Source: Roseburia sp. 499 | GTDB lineage: Bacteria; Bacillota; Clostridia; Lachnospirales; Lachnospiraceae | Direction of reading: 5' to 3' | Length of the DNA: 64,000 nt | NCBI RefSeq assembly: GCF_001940225.2 | Contig: NZ_CP135164.1 | Span: 1,612,001 to 1,676,000, forward strand | In this document: in pieces, positions 27,686 to 36,735 of the stretch | Layout: the number at the start of each line of letters is the position of its first letter | Position numbering within the stretch: the first letter of the stretch is position 1 | Program-made: the position numbers and the translations under genes | The notes under the pieces: generated by a model | Told to the model about the DNA's origin: nothing | The model's input: only the letters and a program-made list of their open reading frames with translations | Databases searched by the model: none

Positions 27686-28990
27686 TTAAGCCGCTTGTAG
27701 CTGGCTCTTTCTATAACTTCCGAAGACAAGCTCCGGTTCATAATAAGCTTTCTTTTTGGATAGTGTAAATATAAGGGTAAGCACCTTTTTACTTATAACT
27801 ACCAGTGCCTGCATCTTTTTCAGTGGATTATTTTCCCTTGTTTTCAGGTAATCATAAAGCTGACGCAGTTCCTTATTGTTTGCCACCATTGTAAGTGAAA
27901 TCTGATACAATACGCTTCGCAGATTTTTTCTTCCCCGCTTTGAAATACATGTTCCACTCTTGTTTTTACCGGAACTGTCCTCTATCAGGTTATATCCCGC
28001 CAAACGGCTCATCTGTCTTGCATTCTCAAAACGTAACGGGTCTCCCAGTTCGCCCAGACATGTTGCAAGCGAAACTACTCCCATTCCTGTTATGCTCAAC
28101 AGGTATTCAGATACTTCCGTTTTCTTTAATACCTCTGCCATCTCCGCTTCTAATGCTTCCAGCTGGCTTGTTATTAGTTCCAGTTCTTCCATCAGTTGCT
28201 GTATTTTAAAGCGTGCGGCATTTTCACCGTAATCAACACCTATGCTGTCTTTCGCAGTTTCTACCAGCTGTGCTGCCTTTTTTCTGCCAACCGTCTTTTT
28301 GACTGCCTTCTTAATTTCATCCAGCACACCATCTTCCCCTAATTCCAATATAAACTTAGGAATAGGACATACTTTCAAAAGGTGCATGGAGGCTTTCCCT
28401 TTAAAAGGTTGTTTGAATACTGTTCCAAACTCAGGAAAATATTCATCCAACACGGCAGTAATTGTGTTGATAATGGACTTTTTTCTCTTATTCATACTGT
28501 ATCTGGTTGTTGTCAGTCCTCGCAATTCTGCATAGACATCGTGTGGAAGATATGTCTCAAAATATCGTCCGTCCTTAACCAGCCTTGCTATGGTAAATGC
28601 ATCCTTTTTATCTGATTTTGTCTGGCTGTTATCATCCAGCTCCTTTGCCTTTTTTGTATGATAAGGATTTACCAAAACAACTTTGATTTTTGCCTGCTTT
28701 AACAGGAAATTTGCAAATGCTTTCCAGTAATGTCCTGTTGGTTCCATTCCAACAATAACCTTATTAAAATCTTCCTGCTTGCAGATTTCATAAATCCTTG
28801 CTAAGATTGCATTGAAACCATTACGATTATTTTCAAATTTAAGAGCCTTGTTATGTTCGATACCACGACAGTCGACAAATCTTGCCCACTGATTGTGCTT
28901 GGCTATATCGACACCTACAATTAAGGTTCTAAATGTGACTGCTTCAAGTTTTTTGTTTAAGCGTTCCTTTAAATGGTTTCTTTTACTCAT
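27686..28990 (-). CDS. IS110-family transposase
   Basis: 434 residues. N-terminal DEDD RuvC-like domain: VGVDIAKHNQWARF (first Asp), GMEPTGHYW (Glu), then DKKDAFTIARLVK with the last Asp pair. C-terminal transposase_20 domain: ITGMGVVSLATCLGELGD, RLAGYNLIEDSSGK with the candidate catalytic Ser, SKRGRKNLRSVLYQ. Length and domain order match IS110 enzymes, and the frame is intact. The start ATG has AAAGGAG ten bases upstream, but that site can pair with an upstream stem, which may restrain translation. Confidence 0.93.
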   Translation of the reverse strand: MSKRNHLKERLNKKLEAVTFRTLIVGVDIAKHNQWARFVDCRGIEHNKALKFENNRNGFNAILARIYEICKQEDFNKVIVGMEPTGHYWKAFANFLLKQAKIKVVLVNPYHTKKAKELDDNSQTKSDKKDAFTIARLVKDGRYFETYLPHDVYAELRGLTTTRYSMNKRKKSIINTITAVLDEYFPEFGTVFKQPFKGKASMHLLKVCPIPKFILELGEDGVLDEIKKAVKKTVGRKKAAQLVETAKDSIGVDYGENAARFKIQQLMEELELITSQLEALEAEMAEVLKKTEVSEYLLSITGMGVVSLATCLGELGDPLRFENARQMSRLAGYNLIEDSSGKNKSGTCISKRGRKNLRSVLYQISLTMVANNKELRQLYDYLKTRENNPLKKMQALVVISKKVLTLIFTLSKKKAYYEPELVFGSYRKSQLQAA

Positions 28991-28993
28991 GTT

Positions 28994-29062
28994 ATAAAAT
29001 CTCCTTTGTTTTCTGATGTATTAAGTCGCCAAACTCATATACATCATACGGGGAGATTTTAT
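28994..29062 (-). promoter_or_regulatory. Leader hairpin that can mask the transposase ribosome binding site
   Basis: Perfect 11-bp inverted repeat ATAAAATCTCC (28994-29004) and GGAGATTTTAT (29052-29062), with an inner GATGTAT/ATACATC stem. The transposase Shine-Dalgarno GGAG lies in the 3' arm of the RNA. This would limit translation from read-through transcripts, a common safeguard in insertion sequences (inference). Confidence 0.5.
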
Positions 29063-29122
29063 TTATTTCAAATTTCATGTTCTATAGGAATGCTTTTCTT
29101 GCTTATAATCTTATCTAACTTC

Positions 29123-29177
29123 AAAAAAAGGTTTATACCAAAACCGGATTTTTTATCTAACCAGTTTTGGCATAAAC
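29123..29177 (-). terminator. yihY terminator
   Basis: Long stem GTTTATACCAAAACCGG / CCAGTTTTGGCATAAAC (29131-29147 with 29161-29177, two mismatches). Seven Ts follow on the minus strand, and Ts also follow on the plus side. It lies 40 bp after the yihY stop and just outside the IS110 element. Confidence 0.85.
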
Positions 29178-29217
29178 TTTTACTTCTTTCTATGTTATTA
29201 TAATAGATTATTAATTT

Positions 29218-30039
29218 TTACATTCTCTTCTCCGCCCACTTTTCTTCATAAATATTATTGACCTCTGCCGCCAACAGCAAAATATACATGCCAAAATATA
29301 GCCAAAGCATTACTAACGCAATGGTTGTCAAACTTCCATACATGGAAAATCCATTAAAATAATCTACATAAATGGAGATTCCAAAGGATAACACTGACCA
29401 CCCCACCGCACTTATAATACTTCCCGGAAGCTGACTTCGAATGGTTGCTTTACGGTTTGGAAGCATTTTAAACATCACAGCAAAAAATACAATTAATACC
29501 GCCAACAAAATCAAGGATCGCAAGCGGATAATTCCTCCCGTCATTTCCGAAATAAAAGGCACATATTTCAACAACATCTTCTGCAGACTATGTCCAAATA
29601 CCATCAATACCAGAGACACGACAATACTAATTAACAGCATTACTGTATACAAAACAGCTCTAAGGCGCAAAAATAACCAGTTTCTGGTCTCTTCAATATC
29701 ATATACTGTATTCAGTCCATTGGTGAGATACTGGATTCCCTTTGCTGCAGACCAAACAGCAACCACCGCCGTCACCGATACAATTCCAATAGAATGGTTA
29801 TACATCTCATGAATAATAGAAATGAGAAATGGCGAAATATAGGTAGGCATTACCCTATTCACCATCTCCATTACCATGGATTCTGTCACCGGCGTATACT
29901 GTATGAGTGAAATAAAAAGCATAATAAATGGAATAAGTGACATCACAATGAAAAATGCCGCCTGAGAAGCGAATGCACTAACATTATCTTTTTTACATTT
30001 CTTCCAAAATATTCTTGCTTTTGCGATTGCTTTCCACAT
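29218..30039 (-). CDS. YihY/BrkB-family membrane protein
   Basis: 273 residues, about six hydrophobic segments. The N-terminal SAFASQAAFFIVMSLIPFIML block and later AAKGIQYLTNGLNTVYDIEE are typical of the family formerly misnamed ribonuclease BN. Function is unsettled; it has been proposed as a transporter or envelope protein. GGAGG precedes the ATG. It lies 28 bp downstream of the SpoIID-like gene, so co-transcription is likely, and it ends in its own terminator next to the IS110 insertion. Confidence 0.88.
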   Translation of the reverse strand: MWKAIAKARIFWKKCKKDNVSAFASQAAFFIVMSLIPFIMLFISLIQYTPVTESMVMEMVNRVMPTYISPFLISIIHEMYNHSIGIVSVTAVVAVWSAAKGIQYLTNGLNTVYDIEETRNWLFLRLRAVLYTVMLLISIVVSLVLMVFGHSLQKMLLKYVPFISEMTGGIIRLRSLILLAVLIVFFAVMFKMLPNRKATIRSQLPGSIISAVGWSVLSFGISIYVDYFNGFSMYGSLTTIALVMLWLYFGMYILLLAAEVNNIYEEKWAEKRM

Positions 30040-30067
30040 AACTCTTTTCCTCCATATTAGACGTAAT

Positions 30068-32302
30068 CTAATATATATTTTCTATCGTAATTCCCTGATA
30101 AAATTTCATCAAAATATCTATATATGACATTCCTATCTTCGCCATTCCATTCGCACCATTCTGGCTCATTCCCATTCCATGACCATATCCACCGCCATAT
30201 ACCACATAGCCACTTTCTACCGGTATTATGGTACAATAAGCACTCGGCATCAATGCCATATTCACTTCCTTATCATCTTTATCCGTCAGTTTCTTCATTG
30301 CCTTTCCAAGAATATACCGTACATTATATTCACTCATAACCTGTACCGTTCCTTGTTCATAAGAAATCTGTAATTTTTTCATACATCCACCACTACTTCG
30401 TTCTATTACCTTCATTCCCGTTACAGTTCCAAAGCCAGCCACATCATTAACTACTGCTGCGGAACCGTCTGCTTTTATCAATTGCATATTTCCTGGATTT
30501 GCCTGTGAGCGCTCTATCACTGCCTGATTTACACTTTCTATACATCCTGCCATATCCAGTTCTGCTCTCCAACGAAAATATGACGCATCACTGTCAAAAG
30601 CCACAATATCCTTGTTCTGAATAAACGTTGCAAAAGCCTCTTCTGAGGAAAAATCCGGTTCACTTCCATCTGTTAAAAGTGTTGTCCCCGCAAGATACCC
30701 ATCTTTTTCTTCCACTGGCTGATTCCATATTCCCATATCATCTGTATGACCGCAAGATGTAGAAAAATAGTAGGTTTCTGCAATTTCGCCGTTATATTTT
30801 ATCACTTCTCCTATGGTATCGTCTACCGCAAGATTGGTTTTCTCATCTTCTTCCTTTTTATTATACACCTGATAATTGGTACTGTCGTCAACATTAGCTG
30901 CAAAACTTGCATAATCTCCCTTCATAAGCTGAATACACGCATAGCTTCTTGCACAAACTGCCTGAGCACGCAATGCCTCAATTTCATAAGTCGCAGGCAT
31001 TTCACTGGGAACCACACCATATAAATATTGTTCCAAAGACACCTGATTTACCACACCAAAACCTTCTAAATATCTACGAATCTCTATACTTCCACGATAA
31101 CCGAGTGAAATTCTCTCACCTGTTTCATCCGAAAAATATATTCTTCCCTCTTCTGTTATCGGCATAAGTTTCACATAATTGTTGCCCCCTTCCGGCAACA
31201 TAGATGCCGGCACAATTACCTGTCCTGCAGGTATAGTCTGCTGGCTTTCTCCGATAGAAACTATACACTCGGCATCTGACACAAACATCGGATTTTCTCG
31301 ATAGGGCAAAGTATCATTCATCAATAACACACGTATATTCTCAATTTGTGCCGGTTGTTTCAAAATAATTCCACAGACCTTTTTTTCTGCTACCACAAAG
31401 TCTGCCTGAAGATTCCCTATTACCAACTTAGATTCATCTAATTGTTCTACCGTTCCATAAGTCTTATAAATCCTTAGTACTCCCTCATACTCCAAGGTCC
31501 CATATCCTGATATTTCAATCTGATTCTCGTTAAAACTCAAGACTTTTCCCTGAATGGTCTCTTCTTTTTTATACACAGCAATTATCTTGCCATCCTTCCA
31601 TACAATATCACATATCGTATCTGTAATGTTTTCCTTCAATCCAGCAATATCTAATAAAATTTGTTGATTTTCATACAATATCTGTGCTTTTTCTTTTTCT
31701 GTACTATGTACAAATACATTCTTCCATGTAATCTCTTGGGAAGATGCCTTTTTTATACCAATAATTTCATTCTCTTTCACATAAACCTGATAGGTATCAT
31801 ATGGCTTAAAATAAGTAATTTCTTCTGGCAGCTGATAATATCCCTCTTGGGTCAAGATTTGCTTCTCCTTCGGATTATCTAAAAACACAAAATTTTCTAT
31901 CGTTACTGTTTGATTAACATCCAACAAGTCCAATATCTGCTCATAAATCTTGTTCCAATTTTTTCTGGATACGGTCTTAAAATCTGCCTTTTTCTCATAT
32001 GTAACATATGTTTCCAATGATAGCTTTTTTAGTAGACTTTCTAACTTCCCATAGGTCAATTTTCCGTTTAAATTTCTACCGTTATTAATCTCTTTTATTA
32101 TCCTTTTCCATTCATCTTCATCATAATAAGTAAAACTCATTTGGCTAGGCAATTCCTTTATTGCCACATATTCCTCACTATATGTATTTACTTGTTGTCG
32201 TTCTGTGAAAAATTTAACAAAGCATACCACCAGTAATAGTAGTACTATCCCAACCCCAACTGTTACATACCACTTTATACTTCTTGCATCTCTTTTTTTC
32301 AT
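30068..32302 (-). CDS. SpoIID/LytB-domain protein with long N-terminal region
   Basis: 744 residues. One N-terminal membrane helix (residues about 13-30) with the rest outside the cell. Residues about 80-380 are a long beta-rich region I do not recognise. The C-terminal half is a SpoIID domain: EQYLYGVVPSEMPATYEIEALRAQ (in two blocks), ARSYA, TYYFSTSCGHTDD, and GYGHGMGMSQNGANGMA near the end. SpoIID is a lytic transglycosylase acting on denuded glycan during engulfment; this longer relative could act in vegetative or spore wall remodelling. AGGAACAG precedes the ATG. Confidence 0.85.
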   Translation of the reverse strand: MKKRDARSIKWYVTVGVGIVLLLLVVCFVKFFTERQQVNTYSEEYVAIKELPSQMSFTYYDEDEWKRIIKEINNGRNLNGKLTYGKLESLLKKLSLETYVTYEKKADFKTVSRKNWNKIYEQILDLLDVNQTVTIENFVFLDNPKEKQILTQEGYYQLPEEITYFKPYDTYQVYVKENEIIGIKKASSQEITWKNVFVHSTEKEKAQILYENQQILLDIAGLKENITDTICDIVWKDGKIIAVYKKEETIQGKVLSFNENQIEISGYGTLEYEGVLRIYKTYGTVEQLDESKLVIGNLQADFVVAEKKVCGIILKQPAQIENIRVLLMNDTLPYRENPMFVSDAECIVSIGESQQTIPAGQVIVPASMLPEGGNNYVKLMPITEEGRIYFSDETGERISLGYRGSIEIRRYLEGFGVVNQVSLEQYLYGVVPSEMPATYEIEALRAQAVCARSYACIQLMKGDYASFAANVDDSTNYQVYNKKEEDEKTNLAVDDTIGEVIKYNGEIAETYYFSTSCGHTDDMGIWNQPVEEKDGYLAGTTLLTDGSEPDFSSEEAFATFIQNKDIVAFDSDASYFRWRAELDMAGCIESVNQAVIERSQANPGNMQLIKADGSAAVVNDVAGFGTVTGMKVIERSSGGCMKKLQISYEQGTVQVMSEYNVRYILGKAMKKLTDKDDKEVNMALMPSAYCTIIPVESGYVVYGGGYGHGMGMSQNGANGMAKIGMSYIDILMKFYQGITIENIY

Positions 32303-32336
32303 ATATCTGTTCCTGTCTAATTTTATTCCATACGAT

Positions 32337-32368
32337 AAAGAGGCTACTTTCTAAAAAGTAGCCTCTTT
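32337..32368. terminator. Terminator upstream of the SpoIID-like gene
   Basis: 14-bp perfect stem AAAGAGGCTACTTT / AAAGTAGCCTCTTT (32337-32350 with 32355-32368). On the minus strand it would end transcripts from the probable 6S RNA or pckA before the SpoIID gene. Confidence 0.8.
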
Positions 32369-32405
32369 CTTTTGTATTTTATCTTCTGTATTCCTCTTTC
32401 GTACT

Positions 32406-32452
32406 TTTACAAAATCCTTTGTAACTTGTGCGCAAGTTATCTTTTGTAAAAG
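32406..32452 (-). other. Nested inverted repeat downstream of the probable 6S RNA
   Basis: Outer arms CTTTTACAAAA / TTTTGTAAAAG and an inner AACTTG-CGCA-CAAGTT hairpin. No T-run follows directly. It could be a processing or weak termination structure for the RNA gene at 32455-32677. The rest of the gene-free stretch 32303-32772 is described in the neighbouring entries. Confidence 0.4.
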
Positions 32453-32454
32453 CT

Positions 32455-32677
32455 ATGATTCATACATTTCATTTGAATTTGCCCCAAAATGCCGTTTCCT
32501 GTGATTTTGACGCCTAGCCTATGCTAGGTGGGTAACCGCAACCGCTCTTCTGCCTTCCGCTGCAAACGACGGCCTGACATCCAATTGGCAATGTAGGAAT
32601 CCCATAAACGTAAATGTAGGTTCAAAATAACAGGGTATCGAACATCCCAGGAATCATTTCATCACTTATTTGCTTCT
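32455..32677 (-). ncRNA. ssrS: Probable 6S RNA
   Basis: About 200-220 nt without a reading frame, unusually GC-rich and structured for this window. Its ends pair (ATGATTC at the 5' side with GAATCAT at 32455-32461), and a central ACCCACCTAG...CTAGG hairpin arm is present, which fits the long rod with terminal pairing of 6S RNA. It has its own near-consensus promoter, and a terminator follows. 6S RNA mimics an open promoter and holds sigma-A RNA polymerase in stationary phase. I rely on length, structure and a partly remembered sequence; another structured RNA is possible. tmRNA, RNase P and SRP hallmarks are absent. Confidence 0.55.
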
Positions 32678-32683
32678 AAAATG

Positions 32684-32712
32684 ATTATACTCTATTATTC
32701 CACAGATTTCAA
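32684..32712 (-). promoter_or_regulatory. Promoter of the probable 6S RNA
   Basis: Minus-strand TTGAAA (32707-32712), 17 bp, TATAAT (32684-32689). It points into the structured RNA from the region just after the pckA stop, supporting an independent RNA gene. Confidence 0.65.
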
Positions 32713-32772
32713 TGTAAAATTCTTGTCAATTTTTGGCTAAAACCGACTAACGTATGAGTTACAACTCACTGA

Positions 32773-34377
32773 TTATAACTGTGGGCCAGCTGAAACTAAT
32801 GCTTTACCAGCTTCATTTCCTTCATACTTAGCAAAGTTTTTAATAAATCTTCCAGCCAAATCTTTAGCCTTTGTCTCCCATTCAGAAGCATCAGCGTATG
32901 TATCGCGTGGGTCAAGAATATTTGTATCTACTCCTGGAAGCTCTGTTGGAACCTCAAAGTTAAAGTAAGGAATCTTCTTTGTTGGAGCATTCTTAATGTC
33001 ACCATTAAGGATTGCATCAATGATACCACGAGTATCTTTAATGGAGATACGCTTTCCTGTTCCGTTCCATCCTGTATTAACAAGGTAAGCCTTAGCTCCG
33101 CTCTTCTGCATCTTCTTAACAAGTTCCTCAGCATACTTTGTTGGATGTAACTCAAGGAAAGCTTGTCCAAAGCAAGCAGAGAATGTAGGTGTAGGTTCTG
33201 TAATACCACGTTCTGTACCTGCAAGCTTAGCAGTAAATCCGGAAAGGAAATAGTACTGTGTCTGCTCCGGTGTAAGAATAGATACAGGAGGAAGTACTCC
33301 AAATGCATCTGCGGAAAGGAATATTACATTCTTAGCAGCCGGTGCGGATGAAATTGGACGAACAATATTCTGAATGTGATCGATTGGATAAGAAACACGA
33401 GTGTTCTCTGTTACGCTCTTATCTGCAAAATCAATCTTTCCATCCTTGTCTAATGTTACATTCTCAAGAAGCGCGTTCTTCTTGATTGCATTATAAATAT
33501 CAGGTTCTGAATCCTTATCAAGGTTAATAACCTTAGCATAGCATCCACCTTCAAAGTTAAATACACCATTATCATCCCAACCATGTTCGTCATCACCGAT
33601 AAGAAGACGTTTAGGATCAGTAGAAAGTGTTGTCTTACCTGTTCCAGAAAGACCGAAGAAAATAGCTGTATTCTCACCATTTAAGTCTGTATTAGCGGAA
33701 CAATGCATGGAAGCCATACCTTTTAATGGAAGGTAGTAGTTCATCATAGAGAACATACCCTTCTTCATTTCCCCGCCGTACCATGTGTTAATAATAACCT
33801 GCTCACGACTTGTGATGTTAAATACAACTGCTGTCTCTGAATTAAGACCTAACTCCTTGTAATTTTCAACTTTTGCCTTAGATGCATTATATACTACGAA
33901 ATCAGGCTCAAAGTTTTCAAGTTCCTCAGCGGTTGGCTTAATAAACATATTTGTAACAAAATGTGCCTGCCAAGCAACTTCAACGATGAAACGAATAGCC
34001 ATACGAGTATCCTTATTTGCTCCACAGAATGCATCTACTACATAAAGTTTCTTATTGGAAAGTTCCTTTACTGCAATATCCTTTACTGCTTTCCATGTTT
34101 CCTCAGATGCCGGATGGTTATCATTCTTGTATTCTTCTGATGTCCACCATACTGTGTCTTTAGAATTCTCATCAACAACTATGAACTTATCCTTAGGAGA
34201 ACGACCTGTATAAACACCTGTCATTACATTAACAGCACCAAGTTCACTAACCTGTCCTTTCTCATAGCCTTCCAGTTCAGGCTTAGTCTCTTCTTCAAAC
34301 AATAAATCGTAAGAAGGGTTGTAAACGATTTCTGTAGTTCCGGTAATACCATACTTGCTTAAATCAACCTTTGCCAT
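32773..34377 (-). CDS. pckA: Phosphoenolpyruvate carboxykinase (ATP)
   Basis: 534 residues from ATG 34377 with GAGGAAG upstream; the frame runs open 12 codons further without a better site. It interconverts oxaloacetate + ATP with PEP + CO2 + ADP. In fermenting gut anaerobes it often runs toward oxaloacetate. Motifs: [11 protein letters not shown] (substrate), P-loop [13 protein letters not shown], metal site [11 protein letters not shown], and [17 protein letters not shown]. Downstream is the 6S-like RNA. Upstream, an IS4-like element has inserted right behind its promoter. Confidence 0.97.
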   Translation of the reverse strand: MAKVDLSKYGITGTTEIVYNPSYDLLFEEETKPELEGYEKGQVSELGAVNVMTGVYTGRSPKDKFIVVDENSKDTVWWTSEEYKNDNHPASEETWKAVKDIAVKELSNKKLYVVDAFCGANKDTRMAIRFIVEVAWQAHFVTNMFIKPTAEELENFEPDFVVYNASKAKVENYKELGLNSETAVVFNITSREQVIINTWYGGEMKKGMFSMMNYYLPLKGMASMHCSANTDLNGENTAIFFGLSGTGKTTLSTDPKRLLIGDDEHGWDDNGVFNFEGGCYAKVINLDKDSEPDIYNAIKKNALLENVTLDKDGKIDFADKSVTENTRVSYPIDHIQNIVRPISSAPAAKNVIFLSADAFGVLPPVSILTPEQTQYYFLSGFTAKLAGTERGITEPTPTFSACFGQAFLELHPTKYAEELVKKMQKSGAKAYLVNTGWNGTGKRISIKDTRGIIDAILNGDIKNAPTKKIPYFNFEVPTELPGVDTNILDPRDTYADASEWETKAKDLAGRFIKNFAKYEGNEAGKALVSAGPQL

Positions 34378-34483
34378 CTTCATTCTTCCTCTTTTCCTAA
34401 TTTTTGATTTCATATTAAGTAAGTCTGCCGTTGCAAACCCCTATGTTTACATAAAAATGGGTTTTAAACACATTCTTGTGGAT

Positions 34484-34512
34484 AGTATATATCATTTATT
34501 TTAAAAAATCAA
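34484..34512 (-). promoter_or_regulatory. pckA promoter
   Basis: Minus-strand TTGATT (34507-34512), 17 bp, TATACT (34484-34489), leaving a leader of about 100 nt before pckA. The 9-bp target duplication of the IS element begins only 8 bp upstream of the -35 box, so anything that acted further upstream is now about 1.6 kb away. Confidence 0.7.
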
Positions 34513-34520
34513 CAAAATTA

Positions 34521-34529
34521 TTACCATTC
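34521..34529. repeat. Target-site duplication, pckA side
   Basis: TTACCATTC, repeated exactly at 36144-36152 on the far side of the IS element. Confidence 0.88.
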
Positions 34530-34546
34530 CAGCATTGAAAGGTAAA
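34530..34546 (+). repeat. Left terminal inverted repeat of the IS4-like element
   Basis: 17 bp, CAGCATTGAAAGGTAAA, identical to the complement of the right end. Confidence 0.92.
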
Positions 34547-34714
34547 TTTGTTTTATAGCCTACCATTTCCGTAAAATGCTTATCTTCGACATTTCGTGTG
34601 AAAATGTCTTAAGTTATCCACATTGCATACTTACACAAATTCCTGTCAAAAAAAATTGTGAATAAATTTTGCATTTTCCTCTTGGCAGGCATCACCTTCT
34701 TTGCTACAATTAAT

Positions 34715-36037
34715 TCAGTTTTGAACTGAGTTATTCAGTTGAACTGGTATATCTTCTGTTTCTGTTAGTTGCCGTCCAAAGCTGGCTAACAATTCAGGAG
34801 ATATATTTTTTTGCAGCTTTTTTATTCCATTTTTTTCAAGATAGAAATACTCATATAGCTGCTTCACAAAATCCGCTATCTGTTCCATCAGATAGTGATT
34901 CTTCTGTGCCCGCTCATTCCAACTACATGCGTGCTCTATATCTCCCTGCCAATGCTTCTGGCGGTTAAATCCCTGATTTTCTATTTTCCATCTGTTACGT
35001 CCGGCACGTACGATTTTTTTTGCATTACTTTTCGTAATCTCGATGCTTGTAATCCAGGCAAACTCTCTTTCTTTCTCTTCACCTTTTACAATCCACCTTT
35101 CCCGATAATAGATTAGATTCACGTCAAAGTCATTGAACATGATTTTATTCTGATACTCTATATCAGTTCCAATTGTTTCTTTTTCCGGAAGTGCACGGTA
35201 TTCTTTAGCTATTGATGAAGCGCAGCCTTCTTTATATCGGATAATGTAATCCCAATGATAATCTTTACATATCTGTAAAACTGTTTTTGTAACATACAGT
35301 CCATCTGCCGTAATGATAATTGGCAGCCTCGGGAATTTCTGTTTGATTTTGGCAGCAAGTCTTACAAAAGCTTTACTTTCGCAATCCTGTTTTACTGCTT
35401 CATCACTTTGATTTATATATTTCTCCGAATTTTCTATTGTTTCTGATGCAATACTGCATACAAGATTTTCTCCAAAGTATATTTTTGCCTCAAGTATGCT
35501 TCTGTGATACTTAATGTACTCTTTATCTGAGCCTCTGTTGTAACACCGGCTCAGATAATGCTCATTCTTCTTTTGGTATCCTTCGTCCAATTCGGTTGCA
35601 TCTACAATAATCTGCCATTTCTTTAACACCTTGGCATTATCAAAGGTCTTTCGACGAATCATGGAATATACGATATTCTGCTGAACATTCTCTAACTCCC
35701 TTGGATCTAATCTTTCCAGAAATTCATTTTCTGTCACACCATGGGGCATATAATCTTTTACTTCTTCTCCCATGAATCTGTATAAATTTCTGCAGATTTT
35801 CTCATCATTAAAGGTTCTTGTCATTTCCTGCATGCTCGAAATCCCTGCAATACTTTTATAGTACATAGTTCCAAGCATGACTCTTGAAGAATAATCAATG
35901 TAACTCTGATTACGGGGATCTTTTACTCTGCCGAACATCGAAAATAGTTCCGGACAAAATCTGTTCTGAATCTTATTACATTCAGCAATGGGATTGTTTT
36001 CAAGTTTCTTTCTGATTCTTTCCTGCTCTCGGCTCAT
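34715..36037 (-). CDS. IS4-superfamily DDE transposase
   Basis: 440 residues. The DDE triad is readable as IIVDATELDEG (first Asp), IITADGLYV (second Asp) and RWKIENQGFNRQK (Glu, with the R-x3-E-x6-K type spacing of IS4 enzymes). AGAGGT precedes the ATG. The 9-bp duplication fits IS4 and related families; I cannot name the subgroup. It is encoded toward pckA, so read-through from it could add to pckA transcription. Confidence 0.9.
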   Translation of the reverse strand: MSREQERIRKKLENNPIAECNKIQNRFCPELFSMFGRVKDPRNQSYIDYSSRVMLGTMYYKSIAGISSMQEMTRTFNDEKICRNLYRFMGEEVKDYMPHGVTENEFLERLDPRELENVQQNIVYSMIRRKTFDNAKVLKKWQIIVDATELDEGYQKKNEHYLSRCYNRGSDKEYIKYHRSILEAKIYFGENLVCSIASETIENSEKYINQSDEAVKQDCESKAFVRLAAKIKQKFPRLPIIITADGLYVTKTVLQICKDYHWDYIIRYKEGCASSIAKEYRALPEKETIGTDIEYQNKIMFNDFDVNLIYYRERWIVKGEEKEREFAWITSIEITKSNAKKIVRAGRNRWKIENQGFNRQKHWQGDIEHACSWNERAQKNHYLMEQIADFVKQLYEYFYLEKNGIKKLQKNISPELLASFGRQLTETEDIPVQLNNSVQN

Positions 36038-36126
36038 TTTGCACCTCTGCGATAAAGTTTTTCTTCTATTTTACCTTATTACAGAGAAAACCACAGTAAT
36101 TTCATATGATTTAGTGCGAATTATTT

Positions 36127-36143
36127 TTACCTTTCAATGCTGT
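36127..36143 (-). repeat. Right terminal inverted repeat of the IS4-like element
   Basis: 17 bp, perfect complement of 34530-34546. Confidence 0.92.
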
Positions 36144-36152
36144 TACCATTCC
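36144..36152. repeat. Target-site duplication, cdd side
   Basis: TTACCATTC, identical to 34521-34529. Confidence 0.88.
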
Positions 36153-36182
36153 CATGAATGCAAACAGCTCATGCCTTTTATA

Positions 36183-36590
36183 TTATGTAGTTACGCAATT
36201 CAGATTTTTTGAGCTAAAAGCCCCCGGCAATAACTCTCCCAATGAAATCACTTTGTAATCCTCTGCACTGTTTGCCAAAATAACTTTCAAAGAATCATCT
36301 GCAAATTCTGAAAGTACTTGACGACATATTCCGCATGGCGGCAAATAATCTCCATTATCACCGTTTATAGCAATTGCCTGAAATTCCTTTTCTCCTTCGG
36401 AAACAGCTTTAAATACCGCAGTTCGTTCTGCGCAGTTTGTTGCACCATAGCTTACATTTTCAATATTACACCCGGTATATATTTTTCCACTTTTTGTGAG
36501 TAATGCTGCGCCTACCCGAAAATTTGAATATGGAACATATGCATTTTCCTTTGCCTCTATTGCCTTTTCAATCAAATTCGTAATATCCAT
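36183..36590 (-). CDS. cdd: Cytidine deaminase
   Basis: 135 residues, the small tetrameric zinc type. It deaminates cytidine and deoxycytidine to uridines in pyrimidine salvage. The zinc site reads CAERTAVFKA (Cys with catalytic Glu) and PPCGICRQVL (the two other Cys). The N-terminal YVPYSNFRVGAAL is typical. GAAAGGA precedes the ATG. Now isolated: the IS element lies downstream and the citrate synthase gene is divergent upstream. Confidence 0.96.
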   Translation of the reverse strand: MDITNLIEKAIEAKENAYVPYSNFRVGAALLTKSGKIYTGCNIENVSYGATNCAERTAVFKAVSEGEKEFQAIAINGDNGDYLPPCGICRQVLSEFADDSLKVILANSAEDYKVISLGELLPGAFSSKNLNCVTT

Positions 36591-36735
36591 CTTTATCCTT
36601 TCCTTTCTAACTGTTCCAAATAACTATTTATAGTCTAAATCATTTTTAAAGAAAAATCCACGGAAATCTCTAAAATCAAATACTACTTTTTAAGTATTTT
36701 AATTCTAAAAAAAATATTAAATTTTATTTATTTTC

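Larger units (their letters stand above)
27409..29091 (-). mobile_element. IS110-family insertion sequence
   Basis: Transposase at 27686-28990 with non-coding flanks of about 280 bp on its 3' side and 100 bp on its 5' side. The octamer ATAGGAAT occurs at both candidate edges (27401-27408 and 29084-29091) and could be the shared core, although IS110 elements do not make classical target duplications and an 8-mer can recur by chance. ATTTGAAAT appears in opposite orientations just inside both edges (from 27421 and to 29073). The exact ends are therefore tentative. On one side lies the truncated SPASM gene, on the other the yihY terminator. Confidence 0.6.
34530..36143 (-). mobile_element. Intact IS4-like insertion sequence, 1,614 bp
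   Basis: Bounded by perfect 17-bp terminal inverted repeats (CAGCATTGAAAGGTAAA at 34530-34546 and its complement at 36127-36143) and flanked by a 9-bp direct repeat TTACCATTC. One intact transposase fills most of it. Perfect ends, duplication and frame all argue for a recent, possibly still mobile copy. It separates pckA from cdd. Confidence 0.93.

Noticed and set aside
29092..29217. In-frame extension joining the yihY stop region to the SPASM fragment across the IS110 edge
   Set aside because: If the IS is removed the frame is open, but the stretch is mostly the yihY terminator hairpin; the open frame is an accident of AT-rich DNA, not the missing radical-SAM domain.
32455..32677. tmRNA, RNase P RNA or SRP RNA
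   Set aside because: No tag-coding stretch with CCA end, no RNase P core signature and no SRP GGAAGCAGCA-type loop.
32928..33308. Second minus-strand frame inside pckA
   Set aside because: Shadow in another frame of pckA, whose own motifs are intact.
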